Assembly: GCA_017515925.1 (NCBI GenBank)
Contig: JAFWEB010000018.1
Coordinates: 1 to 13,317 of the forward strand
Source: Candidatus Saccharimonadota bacterium
Lineage (GTDB): Bacteria; Patescibacteriota; Saccharimonadia; Saccharimonadales; Saccharimonadaceae
Direction: 5' to 3'
Length of the DNA stretch: 13,317 bases
Part shown: in pieces, positions 1-6,187 of the stretch
Position numbering within the stretch: the stretch's first letter is position 1
How the letters are laid out: the number at the start of each line of letters is the position of its first letter
The notes under the pieces: generated by a model
The model's input: only the letters and a program-made list of their open reading frames with translations
Database searches by the model: none
What the model was told of the DNA's origin: nothing
Translations under genes and position numbers: made by a program

Positions 1-1
1 C

Positions 2-238
2 GATGCAGGCGCTGCTGCTGAAGAAAAATCTGAGTATGATGTTGTCTTGAAAGACGCTGGTGCTCAGAAGATCGCTGTTATCAAGGCTGTCAAAGAAGCT
101 ACTGGCCTTGGTCTTGGCGAAGCAAAAGCTATCGTTGATGGTGCACCTGCAACCGTAAAGGAAAAGGTCGCAAAAGACGAAGCAGAAGCTATGAAGAAAT
201 CTCTCGAAGAAGCTGGTGCTACTGTCGAGCTTGCTTAA
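2..238 (+). CDS. rplL: Large ribosomal subunit protein bL12 (L7/L12), 3' part
   Basis: This is the stalk protein of the 50S subunit, which recruits and stimulates the translational GTPases (EF-Tu, EF-G, IF2) on the ribosome. The gene enters from the left edge, so its N-terminal dimerisation domain is missing. The visible 78 residues begin in an Ala/Glu-rich hinge and continue into the complete C-terminal domain: [30 protein letters not shown], then AIVDGAP and the terminal [10 protein letters not shown], a close match to the conserved bL12 fold that binds GTPases. An internal TTG at 47 is not a start; the reading frame is open upstream to the window edge. It ends with TAA and is followed within 35 bases by a strong stem-loop, so it is probably the last gene of an rplJ-rplL type operon. 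rplJ would be expected just outside the window. Confidence 0.96.
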   Translation, partial: DAGAAAEEKSEYDVVLKDAGAQKIAVIKAVKEATGLGLGEAKAIVDGAPATVKEKVAKDEAEAMKKSLEEAGATVELA

Positions 239-271
239 TTAATCATTCAATTGGCCGAATTTAATCAATTG

Positions 272-308
272 CACGAAAATACCCCCTCTTTGTTGAGGGG
301 GTTTCGTG
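272..308. terminator. Extended stem-loop between rplL and the converging 170-aa gene; probable bidirectional terminator
   Basis: CCCCCTC (282-288) pairs perfectly with GAGGGGG (295-301) around a 6-base loop. Beyond a 3-base bulge (279-281) the stem continues, with CACGAAA (272-278) pairing TTTCGTG (302-308), giving 14 base pairs in all. The two flanking genes converge here, with stops at 238 (+) and 313 (-). On the + strand the inner stem is followed by only three T; on the - strand it is followed by TATTTTCG. The T tracts are weak, but stem strength and position fit a shared terminator. Confidence 0.8.
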
Positions 309-312
309 TTGG

Positions 313-825
313 TTAATCTTCGAAAAATTCGTTTCGAATTTCAATTATGTCCGTCATTGACGGCAAAACAACAATGTTGAAAGAGAACGGTTTTGATTCC
401 TGGGTTCTAAATGTCGAGAAGAACTGATCAATCTCTAACAGAAGGCAAACGATGCCTATCTGAGTTAGACGATTCATCTTCTCTACAAGCTCGGCATTAT
501 TATACAGATTCGCCAATTTGGCGCCAACAGGAATTAAGTACTGATCAGTGATAATTTTCTTTACAGAACGCTTGGTGAGAGCCTTGTCAGGTAGCTCCAT
601 CCAGCATTCAACATCGAATGCCATATTAATGGCTTTGATGTTTTTAAACTTGAAATTATCGTCATATTTGCTGACTGTAAATATTTCGATGAGTTCTGAG
701 ATCATATTATCGTCAATCACAGTGAGCATCTGCTCTTCATCCATGATTTTTACGAGAAACAGTAAGTGCAAACGATCGATTGTCGCCTCCACAGCGTCAA
801 TATCAAAGTTTTTAGGCATCAGCAT
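313..825 (-). CDS. Hypothetical protein, 170 aa, unrecognised family
   Basis: I do not recognise this protein. The longer frame opens at 852, but I place the start at ATG 825 (protein begins MLMPKNFDID) because AGGAGG at 835-840 (read on the - strand) lies 9 bases upstream. A second in-frame ATG at 819 is spaced less well. The product is acidic to neutral and apparently soluble, with no signal peptide or membrane segment. It has many Ile, Leu, Met and Phe residues and alternates predicted helix and strand, as in a small mixed alpha/beta fold. It has only two cysteines and no nucleotide-binding or DNA-binding motif that I can see. It is a single-gene unit with a near-consensus promoter about 70 bases upstream and a shared terminator at its 3' end. 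A strong promoter plus a full Shine-Dalgarno suggests good expression. Function unknown. Confidence 0.72.
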   Translation of the reverse strand: MLMPKNFDIDAVEATIDRLHLLFLVKIMDEEQMLTVIDDNMISELIEIFTVSKYDDNFKFKNIKAINMAFDVECWMELPDKALTKRSVKKIITDQYLIPVGAKLANLYNNAELVEKMNRLTQIGIVCLLLEIDQFFSTFRTQESKPFSFNIVVLPSMTDIIEIRNEFFED

Positions 826-839
826 ACTAATTATCCTCC

Positions 840-852
840 TTGTAATGTACAA
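840..852. repeat. Perfect 13-base inverted repeat next to the ribosome binding site
   Basis: TTGTA (840-844) and TACAA (848-852) flank ATG. In the leader of the 170-aa gene this would fold into a short hairpin whose 3' arm shares bases with the start of the AAGGAGG Shine-Dalgarno (835-841). It could modulate ribosome access or bind a protein. The arms are short and AT-rich. Confidence 0.35.
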
Positions 853-874
853 TATTTACGCTCCCCAACACGTC

Positions 875-890
875 AAAGCGTATATGCTTT
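875..890. repeat. Inverted repeat over the start point of the 170-aa gene transcript
   Basis: AAAGC (875-879) and GCTTT (886-890) form an inverted repeat around GTATAT, immediately downstream of the - strand -10 box (892-897) and spanning the predicted transcription start. That is a typical place for a repressor operator, but five-base arms can arise by chance. Confidence 0.4.
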
Positions 891-891
891 C

Positions 892-920
892 ATTATACCA
901 CAGTTTGGCAAAGTAGTCAA
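892..920 (-). promoter_or_regulatory. Sigma70-type promoter for the 170-aa gene
   Basis: Read on the - strand, TTGACT (915-920) is followed after exactly 17 bases by TATAAT (892-897). The box is preceded by TGG, giving an extended -10. Predicted transcription start is about 884-886, leaving a 5' leader of about 60 bases before ATG 825. This is one of the two best -35/-10 pairs in the window. Confidence 0.82.
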
Positions 921-927
921 GGTTAAA

Positions 928-944
928 TTTACAACACTTGTAAA
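928..944. promoter_or_regulatory. Perfect 17-base palindrome between divergent promoters; candidate operator
   Basis: TTTACAACACTTGTAAA has 7-base perfect arms around a 3-base centre. It lies 7 bases upstream of the - strand -35 (915-920) and 42 bases upstream of the + strand -35 (987-992), so a bound protein could act on both genes. Copies of the half-site word TGTAAA recur at 953-958 and 975-980. Which regulator would bind is unknown. Confidence 0.5.
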
Positions 945-986
945 ATCCTCCCTGTAAAAATGTGGAAAAGATTTTGTAAAAAATCA

Positions 987-1018
987 TTGACAGAAAAATA
1001 GGCTTGGTATAATATAAT
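987..1018 (+). promoter_or_regulatory. Probable promoter for the 172-aa gene
   Basis: TTGACA (987-992) is a perfect -35. TATAAT occurs twice in overlapping register, at 1008-1013 (15-base spacer, preceded by TGG as an extended -10) and at 1013-1018 (20-base spacer). Neither spacer is the ideal 17, so the extended -10 at 1008 is probably the main element. The leader would be about 30 bases. Confidence 0.65.
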
Positions 1019-1052
1019 ATTAATACTATATTTAACAGACAGGATGCGAGGT

Positions 1053-1571
1053 ATGTCTGAATTACCAGAAAAACAAATAAAAAGATTGCGCAGCCTAATC
1101 CAAGAGGCTGAGACTAATTTATCTGCTGCAAAAGAGCTTTTGATATCTATTCTTGGCGACGGAGAAGCAATCACAGCCCCTCGCGATGTTGTTATTTCTA
1201 CCCCTGATGGCAAAGTCATCGAAGGCGTCTTTGACGGCCAAATTATGATTGATCAAGAAGGCAAAAACTACCCTGTTCCTGCTAACTATGCAAGCAAATC
1301 CAAGCTTGTAGAGGGTGATATCATGAAACTTACCATCACTCCAGAAGGCAAATTCCTCTACAAACAGATTGGTCCAGTAGAGAGAAAGACCGTAATTGGC
1401 ACTTTGACTCACCACGATGACAAATATTTCGTAGAAGTCTCTGGTCGTGAATATGAAATCCTTTACGCATCTGTCACCTATTTCCGTTTGAAAGAAGGCC
1501 AACAGGTCGCTGTCGTCATCCCAGCCAATAATGACAACGCTACTTGGGCCGCAGTAGAAGCTGCTATCTAG
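1053..1571 (+). CDS. Conserved-looking uncharacterised protein, 172 aa (helical N-terminus plus beta-rich body)
   Basis: No enzymatic motif is recognisable. Residues 1-35 (MSELPEKQIKRLRSLIQEAE onward) form an amphipathic helix likely to pair as a coiled coil. Residues 45-110 are beta-rich, with a distinctive motif PVPANYASKSKLVEGD (residues 74-89) followed by KLTI and FLYKQIGPVER (101-111). Residues 112-172 look like a second beta-rich unit. From memory, similar proteins occur in many Patescibacteria, sometimes mislabelled as L7/L12, but I cannot verify this here. Two starts are possible, ATG 1044 and ATG 1053. I prefer 1053 because AGGA at 1041-1044 is 8 bases upstream. There is no membrane segment and no cysteine. 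It has its own promoter and a strong terminator, so it is a single-gene transcript. The small-barrel look would fit RNA or DNA binding, which is inference only. Confidence 0.8.
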   Translation: MSELPEKQIKRLRSLIQEAETNLSAAKELLISILGDGEAITAPRDVVISTPDGKVIEGVFDGQIMIDQEGKNYPVPANYASKSKLVEGDIMKLTITPEGKFLYKQIGPVERKTVIGTLTHHDDKYFVEVSGREYEILYASVTYFRLKEGQQVAVVIPANNDNATWAAVEAAI

Positions 1572-1588
1572 CAATTATCTGGAATTTC

Positions 1589-1609
1589 ACCGCCTTCGGG
1601 CGGTTTTTT
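1589..1609 (+). terminator. Intrinsic terminator with UUCG tetraloop
   Basis: ACCGCC (1589-1594) pairs with GGCGGT (1599-1604) across the very stable tetraloop TTCG, followed by a run of T to 1609. It starts 18 bases after the TAG of the 172-aa gene. A textbook Rho-independent terminator that isolates this gene from dnaX. Confidence 0.93.
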
Positions 1610-1631
1610 GATAATTAAAGGTGTTTCACCG

Positions 1632-1640
1632 TGCTATAAT
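1632..1640 (+). promoter_or_regulatory. Extended -10 promoter giving a (near-)leaderless dnaX transcript
   Basis: TGC plus TATAAT (1635-1640) forms an extended -10 element. The dnaX ATG at 1650 begins 9 bases after the box, so transcription would start 0-3 bases before the start codon. There is no clear -35 at 17 bases, as is common with TGN-extended boxes, and no Shine-Dalgarno before the ATG. Confidence 0.7.
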
Positions 1641-1649
1641 AGAGATAAT

Positions 1650-3035
1650 ATGGGAAAGGCATTATACAGACGCTATCGTCCGACCAAATTATCAGATGTG
1701 ATTGGCCAAGATCAAGTAGTGAAACCGCTTGGTGAAGCGCTAAAATCTGGCAATTTTTCCCATGCTTATCTCTTTACCGGGCCAAGGGGTTGCGGCAAGA
1801 CATCTGTAGCACGCATTTTTGCCCACGAGGTAAACGGTTTTGACTATGAAATTGAAGATAATTACACCGATATTATAGAGATAGATGCCGCTAGTAATAC
1901 TGGGGTAGATAATATCCGCGATCTGATAGAAAAAACTGTAATTGCACCAGTGCAGGGCAAATACAAGGTTTACATCATCGACGAAGTCCACATGCTGAGC
2001 AAATCCGCATTTAATGCCTTACTCAAGACCTTAGAAGAGCCACCAAAACACATCATTTTCATTATGGCGACCACTGACGCTTACAAAGTGCCGATTACTA
2101 TTACGTCGCGTTCTCAGGTCTATAATTTCCAGCTTGCTACCCCTGATATAATGCTAAAACACTTACAGAGCATCGCCAAAACCGAAAAGATCAAGATTAC
2201 AGACGAAGCACTGGGATTAATTGTCAACAGAGGTGGTGGCAGTTTTCGTGATAGTATCTCTTTGCTCGACCAAATATCCATCCTATCTAGTGGCAAAGAA
2301 ATAACAGAGGAGATGGTTAGAAGCGCACTCGGTGTACCAGATACAGAAATCTCTAGCAGCCTGCTCGACGCATACAGAGCAGGGGATTATGCCAAAATTA
2401 CAGAATTACTACACGAATATCTTAATTCTGGCGGCAAAGCCGAATTACTTGCTAAATCTTTGATTGAACAGATTATTTCTGCACCAGATCCTAAGCTGTT
2501 GACCCTTCTCTCGCGTTTGCCAGAGGTAAAAGACCCATATCCAGATGCAAAATTGCTCCTAGCCTTCTTGTCCGACATCAAATCAGCACCGGTTGCAAGT
2601 TCTGCAGTGACAACCCCAGTCGTAACGCCTTCACCGACTCCGGTAAAACCAGTAGAAAAGCCCATTACAGAACCCGTAGAAGAGCCACAAGATGAACCTT
2701 CCACTAAATCTACGGATGCTTCTAGTTTTGATTGGGAAAATTTCGTTTCATCTGTTGAGAGCAATACCGCATCACTTGCTAGCACCCTGAAAAAATGTAG
2801 TTTTGAGTTAGAGAATAACACACTGGTGATTTTTCCAGAGAAGAAAATCCAGAGAACTATTCTTTCATCTGACAAAAATCTCTCGGTTCTGAGGAAATTT
2901 GTCCCCGAAGGAGTTGTGGTCAAAATCTCTGGAGACCCGGCGGCGATAAATCTCAAAAAAGATAAAGATGTAGAAAAAATTTCTGGTATAATGGGTGATG
3001 TAGAGGAGGTCAAACCAGATGGAGTCCCGTTCTAA
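1650..3035 (+). CDS. dnaX: DNA polymerase III subunit gamma/tau (clamp loader ATPase)
   Basis: ATPase of the clamp loader that opens and places the sliding clamp on primed DNA and couples polymerase to helicase. The true start is ATG 1650 (MGKALYRRYRPTKLSDVIGQ), 461 residues; the frame is open further upstream but that part reads through promoter sequence. Visible: the N-terminal YRRYRP signature, Walker A GPRGCGKT (44-51), Walker B IIDEVHML (109-116), sensor region ATTDAYKVP (140-148), and the arginine-finger segment TSRSQ (152-156), which has Ser in place of the usual Cys. A helical collar domain (about 220-310) is followed by a Pro/Glu/Thr-rich linker (312-352) and a C-terminal domain (358-435) of tau type. 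The four-cysteine zinc module normally between Walker A and the EIDAAS motif is absent; that segment (61-72) is short and cysteine-free. It overlaps dnaB by 17 bases, a clear replication operon. Confidence 0.96.
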   Translation: MGKALYRRYRPTKLSDVIGQDQVVKPLGEALKSGNFSHAYLFTGPRGCGKTSVARIFAHEVNGFDYEIEDNYTDIIEIDAASNTGVDNIRDLIEKTVIAPVQGKYKVYIIDEVHMLSKSAFNALLKTLEEPPKHIIFIMATTDAYKVPITITSRSQVYNFQLATPDIMLKHLQSIAKTEKIKITDEALGLIVNRGGGSFRDSISLLDQISILSSGKEITEEMVRSALGVPDTEISSSLLDAYRAGDYAKITELLHEYLNSGGKAELLAKSLIEQIISAPDPKLLTLLSRLPEVKDPYPDAKLLLAFLSDIKSAPVASSAVTTPVVTPSPTPVKPVEKPITEPVEEPQDEPSTKSTDASSFDWENFVSSVESNTASLASTLKKCSFELENNTLVIFPEKKIQRTILSSDKNLSVLRKFVPEGVVVKISGDPAAINLKKDKDVEKISGIMGDVEEVKPDGVPF

Positions 3036-4383
3036 CGACGACAATTTTGGCGGCAGAATTCCGCCCCAAGACATAGAAGCAGAGAAATCACTTCTCGGCT
3101 CTATTTTGCTGTCTGATGAAGCATTTCCAGATGTCTTTGAAAAAGTAAAAATTAGTGATTTCTACGACAAAAACAACAGCCTAATCTATGAAGCAATGGT
3201 AGATCTCTACAATAGCTCTAGACCGATTGACTTGCAGACTGTCCGCGCCGAATTATCTAGTAAAAAAGTACTAAAAAATGTCGGTGGAGCAAAATACCTA
3301 GCAGAACTCACCAATTTTGTCCCTACAGCTGCTCACGCCACCGCTTATGCTGATATCGTGGCAGGGTGCGCTACCAGGCGCAATATCATCAAAACCGGCA
3401 CCAAGATGATCGAGAATGCCTATGACGGCAAAAGCAGTGTTGATGATCTCTTAGGCGATGCCGAAAAACAGCTAGTAGAAACCTCTCGTAATAATACAAA
3501 AGAAGAAATCCCTTCCCTAGAAGAGTTAAGCCTGGACGCTTATAACCGCTTGACGGATCTTCGCAATAATAAGGGCAAACTCAGAGGTCTAAAAACAGGA
3601 TTTAGAGACTTAGATAATATCACCGCTGGTTTGCAGAGGGGAGATTTAATTATCGTAGGTGCGCGTCCATCCATGGGTAAAACTACTTTTGCGCAAAATG
3701 TAGCATATAACGCTGCAAGCATTAATAAATGCGGAGTATTGTTCTTCTCAATGGAGATGGGCAGAGACGAGATTGTAGATCGTATGATTTCCGATGTATC
3801 TGGTGTAGACAACTGGAATATCCGCACTGGTAATGTATCCGATGGTGATTTTAGCAAAATTGAAGAAGCTCTAGGCGAAATGGGAGAAATACCGCTCTAC
3901 ATTGATGATACTTCTGGTCTCACAATCAACGAAATCCGAAACCGCGCTAGGCGAGCAAAACACGATCATGACATCAACTTAGTCATCGTAGACTATTTGA
4001 CATTAATAAGAGGCGGCGATAGGTATAAAGGAAATCGTGTCCTTGAGGTTACGGAAATTTCCCAAGGGCTTAAACATATCGCTCGTGAGTTAGATATACC
4101 AGTGCTTGCTCTAGCGCAGCTCAACCGTGAAGTAACCGGCCGCGACGATCCACGCCCAGTACTATCTGATCTTCGTGAATCCGGCTCTATCGAGCAAGAC
4201 GCCGACCTTGTAATTATGTTGCATCGTGTTGACTATTACCATAGAAATGAGGAAGGATACGAGGATACCAATATCACCGAACTCTTGATTCAGAAACATC
4301 GCCATGGCCGTGTTGGCAAGATTGAACTCTACTTCCATCCAGAATTATTGCGCTTTATGTCACTAGACAAAAAACACGATTAG
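3019..4383 (+). CDS. dnaB: Replicative DNA helicase DnaB
   Basis: Hexameric 5'-3' helicase that unwinds DNA ahead of the replication fork and contacts primase and the clamp-loader tau subunit. At 454 residues it has normal length. The N-terminal helical domain (13-115, starting RIPPQDIEAEKSLLGSIL) and linker (about 160-190) precede the RecA-like motor. Motifs are Walker A GARPSMGKT (214-222), catalytic Glu in FFSMEM (Glu246 region), Walker B IVDYL (323-327), QLNRE (367-371) and the arginine-finger segment DLRESGSIEQDAD (384-396). The usual Gln in the DYLQL motif is Thr here (DYLTL). GAGGAGGT at 3003-3010, 8 bases before ATG 3019, is a near-perfect Shine-Dalgarno inside the end of dnaX, so dnaB is translated from the dnaX message, probably coupled to it. 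No intein is present. Confidence 0.97.
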   Translation: MESRSNDDNFGGRIPPQDIEAEKSLLGSILLSDEAFPDVFEKVKISDFYDKNNSLIYEAMVDLYNSSRPIDLQTVRAELSSKKVLKNVGGAKYLAELTNFVPTAAHATAYADIVAGCATRRNIIKTGTKMIENAYDGKSSVDDLLGDAEKQLVETSRNNTKEEIPSLEELSLDAYNRLTDLRNNKGKLRGLKTGFRDLDNITAGLQRGDLIIVGARPSMGKTTFAQNVAYNAASINKCGVLFFSMEMGRDEIVDRMISDVSGVDNWNIRTGNVSDGDFSKIEEALGEMGEIPLYIDDTSGLTINEIRNRARRAKHDHDINLVIVDYLTLIRGGDRYKGNRVLEVTEISQGLKHIARELDIPVLALAQLNREVTGRDDPRPVLSDLRESGSIEQDADLVIMLHRVDYYHRNEEGYEDTNITELLIQKHRHGRVGKIELYFHPELLRFMSLDKKHD

Positions 4384-4393
4384 TTGCTATAAT
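4364..4393 (+). promoter_or_regulatory. Extended -10 promoter giving a leaderless GT-C gene transcript
   Basis: TGC plus TATAAT (4388-4393) starts directly behind the dnaB stop (4381-4383). GTG at 4400 begins 6 bases after the box, so the predicted transcription start coincides with the start codon. TAGACA (4364-4369), five of six matches to TTGACA with an 18-base spacer, is a plausible -35 lying inside the end of dnaB. Confidence 0.72.
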
Positions 4394-4399
4394 GATTAT

Positions 4400-5851
4400 G
4401 TGAAGAAACCAACTATTTCTAAACTTTTTTTGTATAAACACAGGTATGGAATTGGGTATTTCATTTTATTTCTTTTGTTTGTGGCTTTGCTTTTCTTTAC
4501 GCCATTGATTTCTCCGGCTGGTTTATCAAATCCCGAAATGGATTCTGCTGTAGCATCAAACAATCTTTCACTTAAATCCGTCTCGCAAGGAAATATCGTA
4601 GACTTACCTTACCACTCACTCCAAAAACTTTCTATTATGTTTTTTGGATTAAATATGTATTCTGTCAAACTTCCAAGCATCATAGTTGGCCTTGCACTGG
4701 GCGTACTACTGATTCTACTCCTGAACCGTTGGTTTAAAAACAATGTGGCTATTCTCGCCTCGATTCTAGCCGTGCTTTCAGCGCCATTCCTGTATCTAGC
4801 TGGATCGGGTACACCTCTGATTATGCTAGTATTTTGGCCAACATTACTACTGTGGCTTGGCTCTAAGATTAACGGCAAAAAACTCGCCAAGACTATCTAT
4901 GCCTTCTTCTTTGCGGTTTGTCTGCTATTTTCATTATTTACACCTTTCTTGATTTACTTTGCTATATTCATCGTCTTCTATGCCATTATCCATCCACACC
5001 TTCGATTTATGATTAAATCTTTGCCAAAGCTACCGTTTATCTTGATGACTTTGGTAGTGCTAGGTGTAGTGGCAGCGCTAGGCTATGAAATATTCCGTTT
5101 CCCAGATGTAGCAAAACAACTATTCCTAAGCGGTAATTTTGAATGGAATAATTTCCTCAAGAACATCGGCGACGCATTCATTCCTTTCTTCTCTTGGAGT
5201 GGAAATATTGAATCTATTTTCCTAACTCCGATGATCGGTCTTGCATCAATTGCACTTGCATTTACGGGTCTAATTTCTACTACTAAAGGCTTCTTCGCCT
5301 CACGTAATTCAATTGCAAGTATGTTTATTGTCTTTACTGTGATTATCTCTGGCTTTAACCCAAATGCCGCAGTCCTCATCATCATTCCTTTTGCCATCCT
5401 AACTGCACACGGCATTCGCTATATCTTGGATAAATGGTATGGTCTATTCCCAGAAAACCCATATGCCCGTATCTTTGGTTTGATTCCTATTTCTACATTC
5501 CTAGCTATCATGATTATTTCTAGTCTTTCACATTTCACATTCGGTTATCGTTATAATCCAACCGTAGCAGATGAATTCCAGAGCGATCTTTCTCTTATCT
5601 TAGAGAATGTAGAACCACATAGCACGATCTTGATTGCTGCAGATAACCCAAATTATGATTTTTACAAAATTCTCGAGAAAATGGGTGTTTACAAGATTAC
5701 AAGTGACACACCATCTACGCAAGACAAAGAAATCATTTCGAAAATAGCGACACTCGGTAAATGGCCAGCCAAATTACCATACAAGCTTTCTCGTATTATC
5801 ACCTCGCAAAAAATGACAAATTCTGATAGAATATATCTATACGAAGAATAA
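4400..5851 (+). CDS. Multi-pass membrane protein, probable GT-C family glycosyltransferase
   Basis: At 483 residues, this is likely a polyprenyl-phosphate-sugar-dependent transferase of the GT-C superfamily (ArnT/PMT-like), moving a sugar onto lipid or protein on the outer face of the membrane. TM1 (about 19-38) is followed by a loop with acidic residues (NPEMDSA, 44-50), where GT-C enzymes carry their catalytic Asp/Glu. Then comes a YHSLQKLSIMFFGLN...VKLPS segment (71-92) typical of the family. Further hydrophobic segments lie at about 92-109, 114-135, 139-154, 165-197, 211-230, 273-293, 304-319, 321-339 and 358-377, for 10-11 passes in all, followed by a soluble C-terminal tail of about 105 residues. 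Start is GTG 4400; the overlapping ATG at 4398 runs straight into TGA. It has no Shine-Dalgarno and its own leaderless-type promoter. Donor and acceptor are unknown. A Wzy/O-antigen-type membrane protein is a less likely alternative. Confidence 0.75.
   Translation: MKKPTISKLFLYKHRYGIGYFILFLLFVALLFFTPLISPAGLSNPEMDSAVASNNLSLKSVSQGNIVDLPYHSLQKLSIMFFGLNMYSVKLPSIIVGLALGVLLILLLNRWFKNNVAILASILAVLSAPFLYLAGSGTPLIMLVFWPTLLLWLGSKINGKKLAKTIYAFFFAVCLLFSLFTPFLIYFAIFIVFYAIIHPHLRFMIKSLPKLPFILMTLVVLGVVAALGYEIFRFPDVAKQLFLSGNFEWNNFLKNIGDAFIPFFSWSGNIESIFLTPMIGLASIALAFTGLISTTKGFFASRNSIASMFIVFTVIISGFNPNAAVLIIIPFAILTAHGIRYILDKWYGLFPENPYARIFGLIPISTFLAIMIISSLSHFTFGYRYNPTVADEFQSDLSLILENVEPHSTILIAADNPNYDFYKILEKMGVYKITSDTPSTQDKEIISKIATLGKWPAKLPYKLSRIITSQKMTNSDRIYLYEE
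5824..5832 (+). promoter_or_regulatory. Possible weak promoter for ybaB-recR
   Basis: TGA plus TAGAAT (5827-5832) resembles an extended -10 with one mismatch. It lies within the end of the preceding gene, about 40 bases before the ybaB ATG. No good -35 is seen. If real, it would give a leader of about 33 bases that contains the ybaB Shine-Dalgarno, unlike the leaderless promoters elsewhere. Confidence 0.3.
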
Positions 5852-5871
5852 TTGAATAAGGGAGAATTACT

Positions 5872-6168
5872 ATGGGTCAGACTATGGACCAGATGAAAAT
5901 GATTAATCAGTTGCGCAAGGCTCAAAAAGAGCTCAAGAACGAGATTGTAGAAGTAGAAGCTGGGGACGGCGCAGTTGTGATCCAGATTAATGGTGAGCTA
6001 AAGGTTAAAAGTGTAAAGATTGATCCAGAAAAAGTCGATCTAGACGATATTGAAGAACTCGAGCGCTGGATTGAAAACTGTTTCCGCGACGGTATGGCCA
6101 AAGCACAGGAAATTGCTACAGACAAGATGAAACCTTTGATGTCTGGCCTTGGCAATCTAGGACTCTAA
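5872..6168 (+). CDS. ybaB: YbaB/EbfC family nucleoid-associated protein
   Basis: Small homodimeric DNA-binding protein, thought to act as a nucleoid-associated protein and often encoded with recR. At 98 residues it has the usual length. The N-terminal helix is rich in Met, Gln and Lys (MGQTMDQMKMINQLRKAQKE). It is followed by the antiparallel sheet with AGDGAVVIQINGELKVKSVKIDP in two pieces (about 30-52) and a long C-terminal helix with AMAKAQEIATDKMK-like spacing (about 70-90), ending in the Gly/Leu-rich tail MSGLGNLGL common to the family. ATG 5872 is preceded by AAGGGAGA (5858-5865), a good Shine-Dalgarno. recR follows after 19 bases, the classical pairing, so the two are almost certainly co-transcribed. 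Confidence 0.93.
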   Translation: MGQTMDQMKMINQLRKAQKELKNEIVEVEAGDGAVVIQINGELKVKSVKIDPEKVDLDDIEELERWIENCFRDGMAKAQEIATDKMKPLMSGLGNLGL

Positions 6169-6187
6169 TTAAATTATTGGGTGAGAT

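Noticed and set aside
826..852. Upstream start for the 170-aa protein (MYITRR...).
   Set aside because: That start would lie upstream of the AGGAGG site at 835-840, which is ideally spaced for ATG 825.
548..957. Open + strand frames opposite and beyond the 170-aa gene.
   Set aside because: They lack a Shine-Dalgarno and a suitably placed -10 box and overlap a better supported gene and the control region. The translations are unremarkable.
1608..1649. Upstream extension of dnaX beginning in the terminator T run.
   Set aside because: The extension (MIIKGVSPCYNRDN) translates promoter DNA; the conserved protein begins with MGKALYRRYRP at 1650.
2780..2965. A6 runs in dnaX (2790-2795 and 2955-2960), where a -1 shift would reach a stop at once, as a possible programmed frameshift making a short gamma form.
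   Set aside because: Neither run forms a proper X XXY YYZ slippery heptamer in the zero frame, no stimulatory hairpin or upstream Shine-Dalgarno is clear, and A6 runs are common in this AT-rich sequence.
2387..3013. Open frame of 208 codons on the - strand opposite dnaX.
   Set aside because: It is Ser/Thr-rich low-complexity translation antisense to a clearly conserved gene, without promoter or ribosome binding site.
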